Assembly (NCBI GenBank): GCA_938008535.1
Contig: CALLKF010000135.1
Span: forward strand, 1-50,485
DNA: 50,485 nt
Reading direction: 5' to 3'
From: an uncultured Saprospirales bacterium
Lineage (GTDB): Bacteria; Bacteroidota; Bacteroidia; Chitinophagales; JADIYW01
Of this stretch, positions 44,492 through 50,485 are shown one piece after another. Position 1 is the first letter of the stretch; each line of letters begins with the position of its first letter. The notes under the pieces were generated by a model, which was not told where the DNA came from, searched no databases, and saw only the letters and a list, made by a program, of their open reading frames with translations. The translations under genes and the position numbers were made by a program.

Positions 44492-44911
44492 TCATTCCTG
44501 TAATTGCTTTAGTAATGTTTTGATTCGCTTTAAAACAAAAGCAGTTTTGGCTTGATACGAAAAGCGAATCATATCTTTAGTCCAAATGCCTTCTTTTAAA
44601 TTATAGACAAAGTTTTCATCTTCTTTTTTGAAAAATTTCCCTTTTTTTTCTGACCAGCTTGCCTGATCTTTTAGTAAAGATAATTTTTCTTCTGATGAAA
44701 GTTGTGACTTTAATTTTTCAAAAACTACTGTTAACATACTATCTATTTGTGAAAGATATAATCTGGAACATACCGTAGAATCTGGCTTTGCTCGCTGACA
44801 GTCTTTATACTGCACTTCTATTTCATCAATTGATTTAGACAATTGAGCATGAACATGAATATTGCACAGAAATAATAAAACAGATAATAGTAGAAAATTT
44901 AAAATCCGCAT
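44492..44911 (-). CDS. LprI-like (DUF1311) secreted protein
   Basis: This 139-residue protein has a signal peptide (LLLSVLLFLCNIHVHAQ). The mature part fits the lysozyme-inhibitor LprI/DUF1311 pattern: two cysteines that may form a disulfide (DCQRAKPDSTVCSRLY), followed by helices with KDQASWSEKKGKF. It is expected in the periplasm. A role as a lysozyme inhibitor is known for some relatives but cannot be shown here. It stops 3 bases from the amidohydrolase stop (convergent), and the KorB gene ends 60 bases upstream of its start on the same strand. Confidence 0.8.
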   Translation of the reverse strand: MRILNFLLLSVLLFLCNIHVHAQLSKSIDEIEVQYKDCQRAKPDSTVCSRLYLSQIDSMLTVVFEKLKSQLSSEEKLSLLKDQASWSEKKGKFFKKEDENFVYNLKEGIWTKDMIRFSYQAKTAFVLKRIKTLLKQLQE

Positions 44912-44971
44912 ATGTAAATGTAAAAAGTTACAGATTATAATAAGTATAAAATTAGTATTTCTGTATTTTCA

Positions 44972-46018
44972 CTATCGATGATCTTGGTTAATGCTTTCTA
45001 ACACTGCATTTCCAGGACATAATTCTTTTTCTGTCAGTGTATTTAATGGCTTCTTAACGGTTCCAATCATATCGTGTAAATCGTGGCTTTTTTCATCAAT
45101 ATAAATTAAACCGGTTAAGATATCGCCTTCCGCTTTGGCTTTGTATAATCTATTCACTGCAGAAAAACGGCTGAACGGATCCCAATCTTTACTTAATTTA
45201 TTCAATAAAATTTTAGAACCATCGTGCATTTCTACTTCTACTTTATCATCATAATCAACCGTAATTTCTTTTTCGTACGGCGCATAATCGAATGTACCAA
45301 CCGCTTCCATATGTTCGCGAACATAATCGTATGATTTAGTAGAACCTGTGTTGTTGTTGAATGTTACACATGGCGAAACCACATCAATCAATGCAAAACC
45401 TTTGTGCGCCATCGCTACTTTTATCAATGGAATCAACTGCGATTTATCACCAGAAAAACTACGCGCTACAAATGTAGCACCCAATTCTAAAGCCAAACCA
45501 CATAAATCAATTGCATTAAATTCATTTGCAATTCCAGATTTACTGATAGAGCCAACGTCAGCCGTTGCAGAATCTTGTCCTTTCGTTAAACCATAACAAC
45601 CATTATTCATAACGATATAAGTGATGTTCAAATTTCGACGAATAGCATGTACAAACTGACCCATTCCAATAGATGCGCTGTCGCCATCGCCAGAAACACC
45701 TAAGTACATCAAATCGCGATTTGCCAAATTTGCACCAGTTGCCACAGATGGCATTCTTCCATGCACCGAATTGAAACCATGTGAATTACTTAAAAAATAT
45801 GCTGGTGTTTTAGACGAACAACCAATGCCAGACATCTTCGCAACTCTATGCGGTTCGATATTCATTTCAAAACATGATTGCACAATAGCAGCACTAATAG
45901 AATCGTGACCGCAGCCAGCACACAAGGTAGAAACAACACCTTCGTATTCTTTCTTCGTATAGCCAAGTCTGTTGGTTGGTAATTCAGGATGATGAAATTT
46001 TGGTTTTATATAGGTCAT
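44972..46018 (-). CDS. korB: 2-oxoacid:ferredoxin oxidoreductase, beta subunit
   Basis: This 348-residue thiamine-diphosphate subunit has STLCAGCGHDSISAA near residues 30-44 with the cluster-binding cysteines, and VSGDGDSASIGMGQFVHAI with the ThDP/Mg-binding GDGD-S. NNGCYGLTKGQ lies further on. With the alpha subunit it oxidises a 2-oxoacid, most likely 2-oxoglutarate, to an acyl-CoA and CO2 and reduces ferredoxin. The gene follows korA by 74 bases on the same strand; the spacer contains short repeated words. The subunit pattern fits the two-gene KorAB type. The exact substrate cannot be fixed from sequence alone. Confidence 0.94.
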   Translation of the reverse strand: MTYIKPKFHHPELPTNRLGYTKKEYEGVVSTLCAGCGHDSISAAIVQSCFEMNIEPHRVAKMSGIGCSSKTPAYFLSNSHGFNSVHGRMPSVATGANLANRDLMYLGVSGDGDSASIGMGQFVHAIRRNLNITYIVMNNGCYGLTKGQDSATADVGSISKSGIANEFNAIDLCGLALELGATFVARSFSGDKSQLIPLIKVAMAHKGFALIDVVSPCVTFNNNTGSTKSYDYVREHMEAVGTFDYAPYEKEITVDYDDKVEVEMHDGSKILLNKLSKDWDPFSRFSAVNRLYKAKAEGDILTGLIYIDEKSHDLHDMIGTVKKPLNTLTEKELCPGNAVLESINQDHR

Positions 46019-46024
46019 TGTTAT

Positions 46025-46090
46025 GTACGATTTACGATGTATGATTTACGATTATATTTTCTCACAGATTACACTGATTTTCACAGATTC
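46025..46090. repeat. Short tandem word repeats between korA and korB
   Basis: The spacer is built from two quasi-repeats: ACGATTTACGATGTATGATT (with TTACGATT following) and CACAGATTACACTGATTTTC (with ACAGATTC following). Similar word arrays occur in other spacers of this window. Confidence 0.6.
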
Positions 46091-46092
46091 AT

Positions 46093-47925
46093 TTACACCA
46101 ACTGAGGTTTTGAAATAATTGTTTTTAATTTTTCTTCTATTGTTTTATGAATATAGTTTGCTGTGATTGGCATACCGTCATAATTCAACACAGAAACTAA
46201 TTTTTTCGGATGCACTTCTAATTCTTGTGTCAGTACTTTTTTCATTTGTGCATCGCGGTTTTGTTCAATAACAAAAACAGTTTCGTGTGCATCTATAAAT
46301 TCTAAAATAGAAGCAGAAAACGGAAACGATGTAATACGCAATGCATCCGTTTCAATGCCTTCTTCTTTCAACAAATCCATTGCTTCTAAAGCTGCATACG
46401 TAGTTGTTCCAAAGAAAATAATACCAATAGAATGTTCATTTTTTTGCTGATAGATTTCCGGTTCTATGATTTCGTTCTTAATCGTTTCCCATTTCACATT
46501 TAAGCGATCCATGCTTTTCACATAATCGTTGCTGTCTTCTGTGTAGCGCGCAAACTCATCGTGCGAAGAACCGCGTGTAAAAAACGAACCTTTGCTTGGA
46601 TGCGTACCTGGAATGGTTCTGTAAGGAATTCCGTCGCCATCAATATCTAAATATCGACCCCATTTTGCAACCGTATCGAGTTGAGCAGCCGATAAAACTT
46701 TTCCTTTATCGTATTGTCTTTCATCGTTCCAAACTAAAGGTGGCGAAAGATGTTCATTCATACCTAAATCCAAATCGGTCATCACAATAACTGGCGTTTG
46801 ATATCTGTCTGCATAATCAAAAGCCAAAGCCGTATGCTCAAAACATTCTTTCGGATTGCATGGAAACAACAACACATGTTTGGTGTCGCCATGCGATGCA
46901 TAAGCAGCCATCAAAATATCTGATTGTTGTGTACGTGTTGGCATTCCTGTTGAAGGTCCACCGCGTTGCACATCTATTAAGACCACAGGTATTTCAGCAA
47001 AATAAGCTAATCCTAAAAACTCATTCATTAAAGATAAACCAGGTCCGCTCGTTGCAGTGAAACCACGCGCGCCATTCCAGTTAGCACCGATTGCCATTCC
47101 GATAGCAGCCAGTTCATCTTCAGCTTGCACCACCGCAAATTTATTCGCGCCTGTTTCTTTATCTATTCTTAATTTCTTAGCATATTTTTCAAAGCCGCCA
47201 ACTACGGATGTTGATGGTGTAATTGGATACCACGCAGCAACGGTTGCGCCACCATAAATAGCACCTAAACCAGCCGCGGCATTGCCTTCCATCACAATTA
47301 AATCGCCAATCAAATCTCTGCGTTCTACTCTAATTGGTAATGGACAAGCATAGTTTTTCTTTGCATAATCAATTCCTAATTGTAACGCATATTCATTTAA
47401 CGGAATTAGTTTAGGTTTCTTTGCAAATTCACTTGCAATTATATCTTTCAATACTTGATGTTCTATATCTAACAATGCACTCAAGGCACCAACATACACC
47501 ATGTTTTTCAAGAGTTGTCTATAGCGCGGATCTTCGATAGATTCGTTACACAGATCCGTCATTGGAATACCAATATAGTTGATGTCTTCGCGTATAAATT
47601 CTTTGGTTAAAAACTTTGAGCTATCATACATAAAATAACCACCAGCTTGCACAGATGCTACATCTTTCAGCATACTTTGTGGATTCAAGCACACCATCAA
47701 ATCGATGCCATCGCGGCGACCTAAATATCCTTTTTCGCTCACACGCACTTCGTACCAGGTTGGCAGTCCTTGAATGTTAGATGGAAAGATATTTTTGGCA
47801 GTCATTGGAATGCCCATTTTATAAATAGAACTTGCGAACATCTTATTGGCACTGGCAGAACCTGTACCGTTTACGTTTGCTAATCGAACTACGAAATCGT
47901 TAATTATTGGAGTTAGTGGCTGCAT
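46093..47925 (-). CDS. korA: 2-oxoacid:ferredoxin oxidoreductase, alpha subunit
   Basis: This 610-residue protein fuses the gamma and alpha domains, the usual form of KorA. Residues 1 to about 190 form the gamma domain (NVNGTGSASANKMFASSIYK). The alpha domain begins near residue 212 (EGNAAAGLGAIYGGATVAAW, then YPITPSTS). It also carries TSGPGLSLMNEFLG and the QSDILMAAYASHGD region. The last ~130 residues form the transketolase C-terminal-like domain. It overlaps the upstream flavoprotein gene by 13 bases, so translation is coupled. With KorB it feeds electrons from 2-oxoglutarate, or possibly pyruvate, to ferredoxin. Confidence 0.95.
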   Translation of the reverse strand: MQPLTPIINDFVVRLANVNGTGSASANKMFASSIYKMGIPMTAKNIFPSNIQGLPTWYEVRVSEKGYLGRRDGIDLMVCLNPQSMLKDVASVQAGGYFMYDSSKFLTKEFIREDINYIGIPMTDLCNESIEDPRYRQLLKNMVYVGALSALLDIEHQVLKDIIASEFAKKPKLIPLNEYALQLGIDYAKKNYACPLPIRVERRDLIGDLIVMEGNAAAGLGAIYGGATVAAWYPITPSTSVVGGFEKYAKKLRIDKETGANKFAVVQAEDELAAIGMAIGANWNGARGFTATSGPGLSLMNEFLGLAYFAEIPVVLIDVQRGGPSTGMPTRTQQSDILMAAYASHGDTKHVLLFPCNPKECFEHTALAFDYADRYQTPVIVMTDLDLGMNEHLSPPLVWNDERQYDKGKVLSAAQLDTVAKWGRYLDIDGDGIPYRTIPGTHPSKGSFFTRGSSHDEFARYTEDSNDYVKSMDRLNVKWETIKNEIIEPEIYQQKNEHSIGIIFFGTTTYAALEAMDLLKEEGIETDALRITSFPFSASILEFIDAHETVFVIEQNRDAQMKKVLTQELEVHPKKLVSVLNYDGMPITANYIHKTIEEKLKTIISKPQLV

Positions 47926-49709
47926 GTATTACCTGCTTTTGTTACTTGATATAAAAATTTTTGCATGTCCCAAGCTGCGGTTGGGCAACGTTCTGCGCAT
48001 AAACCGCAATGCAGACAAACATTCTCGTCTTTCACCATCACTCTGCTGGTTTTTAATTTATCTGAAACGTATAAATCTTGCGTAAGTAGATGTGCTGGTG
48101 CGCTGAGGTTTTTTCTTAATTCTTCTTCTTCTAAATTTTCTGTAAATGAGATACAACTCGTTGGACAAATATCCATACATGCATCGCATTCAATACAGCG
48201 CGATTCTGTGAAAACCGTTTGCACATCGCAGTTTAAACAACGTTGCGCTTCTTTAAATGCTGTGTTCACATCAAAACCTAATTCTACTTCTAATTTTCTG
48301 TCTTTTAAGGATAGTTTTTTTTCTGCGTGTGGCACCAAATAACGTTCGTCATTTACAACCGCACTTTCAAACATCCATTCGTGAATACCCATTTTCTGGC
48401 TTACTAAATTCACCATTGGATCGAGTCGTTGATTGATATCTTTTCCTTGGCAAAACAAATCAATAGAAACTGCTGCCTGATGTCCTTGAGCTACTGCTGT
48501 TATTACATTTTTTGGACCCAATGCAGCATCACCACCAAAGAATATATTTGGAACATTCGATTGAAATGTTTCTGCATTGATTGCAGGAATTTCCCATTTG
48601 TCAAACTCAATTCCTAAATCGCGTTCTATCCAAGGAAAACTATTTTCTTGTCCAATTGCAACCAACACATCATCTGCTTCTACAAAAATTTCTGGTTCGC
48701 CAGTTGACACTAAAGAACGCTTTCCTTTATCATCATACACTGCATGTACTTTATCGAACGTCATTCCTTTGAGCACGCCATTTTCAGACACGAATGCTTT
48801 CGGAACCATGCAATCTAAAATAGGAATATCTTCGCGTTGAGCATCTTCAATTTCCCAAGGTGACGCTTTCATTTCTTTGAATGGACTTCTTACTACAACC
48901 GTTACATTTTCGCCACCTAATCGTTTAGATGTACGGCAACAATCCATAGCCGTGTTTCCACCACCAAGCACAATTACGTTCTTACCGATTTTAGAAGTAT
49001 GTTCAAAAGCAACACTTGCCAACCATTCGATACCAACATGAATATTGTTTGACGTAATGGCAGTTCTGCCTTCTAAACTATTTAAATCTTTTCCTTTTGG
49101 CGCACCTGTTCCGACAAAAATAGCATCGTATTTTTTATCCAGAATTTCTTTCATGCTCGACACATAAGTATTGAAGTGCTGATGAATGCCTAAATCTAAA
49201 ATATAGTTTACTTCTTCATCTAACACAGAACCTGGCAAACGAAACGATGGAATCTGGCTGCGCATCATGCCACCGCCAACTTCCTGATTATCGTACACAT
49301 GTATTTCATAACCTAAAGGAGCTAAATCGCGCGCAACCGTTAACGAAGCTGGGCCAGCACCAATTAATGCAATTTTTTTACCGTTCTTTTCAGTTGGAAT
49401 TTTTGGCATTAAACTTTTCACTACCTCTTTATCTTTAAAATCAGATGCAACACGTTTAAGACGACAAATAGCAACCGGTTCTTCTTCTACTCTGCCGCGA
49501 CGGCAAGCTGGTTCGCAAGGTCGGTCGCAGGTTCTGCCTAAAACACCTGGAAACACATTGGAATTCCAGTTCACCATATATGCTTCGGTATATTTTTCTT
49601 CAGCAATCAGGCGAATATATTCCGGAACTGGTGTATGTGCAGGACAAGCATATTGACAATCTACGACTTTATGAAAATACTCAGGATTCTTGATATCAGT
49701 TGGATTCAT
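47913..49709 (-). CDS. GltD-like flavoprotein with fused ferredoxin domains
   Basis: This 598-residue flavoprotein is related to the glutamate synthase small subunit and NfnB. The N-terminal cysteines CQYACPAHTPVPEY and CDRPCEPACRRG bind 4Fe-4S clusters. An FAD Rossmann motif IALIGAGPAS lies near residues 111-120, and the NAD(P)H-binding VIVLGGGNTAMDCCR near 242. The C-terminal tail carries two further cluster sites, CIECDACMDICP and CLHCGLCAERCP. It is coupled to korA by a 13-base overlap, so it probably passes electrons between NAD(P)H and the KorAB reaction, possibly replacing a free ferredoxin. No glutamate synthase large subunit is encoded here. Confidence 0.93.
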   Translation of the reverse strand: MNPTDIKNPEYFHKVVDCQYACPAHTPVPEYIRLIAEEKYTEAYMVNWNSNVFPGVLGRTCDRPCEPACRRGRVEEEPVAICRLKRVASDFKDKEVVKSLMPKIPTEKNGKKIALIGAGPASLTVARDLAPLGYEIHVYDNQEVGGGMMRSQIPSFRLPGSVLDEEVNYILDLGIHQHFNTYVSSMKEILDKKYDAIFVGTGAPKGKDLNSLEGRTAITSNNIHVGIEWLASVAFEHTSKIGKNVIVLGGGNTAMDCCRTSKRLGGENVTVVVRSPFKEMKASPWEIEDAQREDIPILDCMVPKAFVSENGVLKGMTFDKVHAVYDDKGKRSLVSTGEPEIFVEADDVLVAIGQENSFPWIERDLGIEFDKWEIPAINAETFQSNVPNIFFGGDAALGPKNVITAVAQGHQAAVSIDLFCQGKDINQRLDPMVNLVSQKMGIHEWMFESAVVNDERYLVPHAEKKLSLKDRKLEVELGFDVNTAFKEAQRCLNCDVQTVFTESRCIECDACMDICPTSCISFTENLEEEELRKNLSAPAHLLTQDLYVSDKLKTSRVMVKDENVCLHCGLCAERCPTAAWDMQKFLYQVTKAGNTCSH

Positions 49710-49778
49710 CTATTATTTTTATTATGTAGTACGTTTTAGTAAGTTTTTTGGTATTGATTTTATTTCGTTTACAGCTAT

Positions 49779-49786
49779 CAAAGTTA
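49779..49786 (-). promoter_or_regulatory. Candidate -7 element of the GltD-like/kor operon
   Basis: On the minus strand this reads TAACTTTG, a full TAnnTTTG match, 70 bases before the GltD-like start. The -33 region is T-rich without a clear TTTG. Confidence 0.45.
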
Positions 49787-49866
49787 AAATAAGTTTTAGA
49801 AATAAAGAAATAGAAGTTTTATAACAAAAGTGGAGAAACAAAACATGCGGTTGTAATCAACCTGTT

Positions 49867-50298
49867 CACTTTTCGTAGTTAGAAGAAAACTTTTTGCTTA
49901 TGCGAGAACACTTTTCGCCAAAAGGAAGAACACTAATATACGCCTCATTTTACTGATTAGTTGGTTCAGCGATTGAATTAGATGTATCAAAGATTCTGTT
50001 AGATGCCTATTCTTTTGTGTTAGCTATGCCGCTGAACCACTTAGGAAAAAGAAAAACAGAGTTAGATGGAGTAATAAACTGCTTAAGAAAGATAAGAATT
50101 CTGTTAGATTTAACAAAAATCCCCTTATAAATAGCAAAAAACTGCTTAGGAAAGGTAAATTTTAGGTTAGATGTGCTGTTGAAGCTGTTATATTATAAAA
50201 AATCTGCTTCAATTGCCTCGCGGACTGAATCAATGGTCTTGCTGAATGAATCATTGAGCTCGCGGACTGAATCAATGAACTTGCGCACAACTTCAACC
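49867..50298. repeat. Degenerate tandem array with strict 21-bp period
   Basis: An anchor motif TTAGAT or a variant (TTAGGA, TTAGCT, TCAATG) recurs exactly every 21 bases at 49957, 49978, 49999, 50020, 50041, 50062, 50083, 50104, 50125, 50146, 50167, 50188, 50209, 50230, 50251, 50272 and 50293. Upstream, CACTTTTCG or AACTTTTTG repeats at 49867, 49888 and 49909 with the same period. The best copy, CTCGCGGACTGAATCAATG, occurs twice, 42 bases apart. One plus frame is open from 49957 apart from a TAA at 50128. A minus frame at 50196-50333 reads as heptads such as SVRELND and SVREAIE. This is a decayed heptad-coding gene or a non-coding array. No other feature is seen in the gene-free stretch 49710-50485 except an inverted repeat and a promoter. 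Confidence 0.8.
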
Positions 50299-50350
50299 GT
50301 ATGGCAAACTAATTTTAGAGGTATTTTAGAATTTCAATGAATAATAAAAA

Positions 50351-50407
50351 GGAACTCTCTCATAGCTAAGACATATTTTTTAAAGTTAGTAACGTTGTAA
50401 GAGTTCC
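50351..50407. repeat. Inverted repeat GGAACTCT/AGAGTTCC
   Basis: Perfect 8-base arms lie 41 bases apart near the window edge. Neither strand has a clear T-run, so its role is uncertain. Confidence 0.4.
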
Positions 50408-50485
50408 AAACTTTTGTTTAATTTTATTGTATGAAACTCCTACTAACCATACTAAAGTTTTTTTACAGCATTTGGAATGTTATTA

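Noticed and set aside
49867..50298. CRISPR array
   Set aside because: The periodicity is a continuous 21-base tandem pattern without unique spacers or a conserved palindromic repeat, and no cas genes are present.
50351..50407. Intrinsic terminator at the GGAACTCT/AGAGTTCC inverted repeat
   Set aside because: The loop is 41 bases and no T-run follows on either strand.

Overview
The window is a chromosomal segment from a low-GC member of the Bacteroidota. The evidence is a T9SS-type C-terminal sorting domain, an FjTAL-like tyrosine ammonia-lyase inside a flexirubin/aryl-polyene type gene set, several TAnnTTTG-type -7 promoter elements with hardly any Shine-Dalgarno sites, Bacteroidota-length PurM, Ndk and PdxJ, and OmpA-type porins with thrombospondin type-3 repeats. 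I cannot assign a genus.

Layout. (1) 1-8340, minus strand: a polymorphic-toxin locus. A small T9SS-sorted protein carrying one YD-like motif precedes a 2170-residue exported SpvB/FG-GAP/RHS giant. After it come its probable immunity gene, an orphan toxin tip that restarts at a conserved pretoxin boundary, and a second, possibly EF-Tu-like, immunity gene. A four-stem cloverleaf repeat and a terminator-like leader hairpin sit at its upstream end. (2) 8546-17899: a helical protein with a CarboxypepD_reg domain, groES-groEL, a small lipoprotein, an S9 peptidase lipoprotein, dnaG and rseP. (3) 18037-18152: tRNA-Leu(CAA) with its terminator. (4) 18229-27104: a polyene/flexirubin-type biosynthetic block: aromatic ammonia-lyase, ketoreductase, ketosynthase, ACP, LpxL-like acyltransferase, DUF6799 protein, hotdog dehydratase, two paralogous secreted proteins of unknown function, 4HBT thioesterase, second ketosynthase. 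The CoA/ACP ligase, resorcinol-forming DarA/DarB, methyltransferase and exporter are not here, so the pathway is probably split. (5) 27190-35143: DUF1569 protein, purM, SRPBCC protein, pdxJ, ndk, a DHH phosphoesterase and a SNF2-family helicase. (6) 35225-44911: a secreted Tudor-knot-like repeat protein, an alpha/beta hydrolase-desaturase pair, an MFS transporter, an OmpA-family porin, a metallo-beta-lactamase-fold hydrolase, a 2Fe-2S ferredoxin, an amidohydrolase and an LprI-like protein. (7) 44972-49709, minus strand: a GltD-like flavoprotein with fused ferredoxin modules, followed by the two subunits of a 2-oxoacid:ferredoxin oxidoreductase. (8) 49710-50485: no convincing gene. About 430 bp of this stretch carries a hidden, phase-locked 21-bp periodicity that looks like a decayed heptad-coding repeat or an uncharacterised DNA array.

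How the parts work together. The block in (4) can make an aromatic starter (p-coumarate), reduce and dehydrate ACP-bound chains with two ketosynthases, and pass products to a membrane acyltransferase. The secreted pair fused into its second operon is the least explained part of the pathway. Locus (1) is organised for toxin switching by recombination at the pretoxin sequence. The strongest candidates for something undescribed are the 21-bp periodic array, the secreted paralogue pair inside the polyene operon, and the orphan toxin module with its EF-Tu-like partner.
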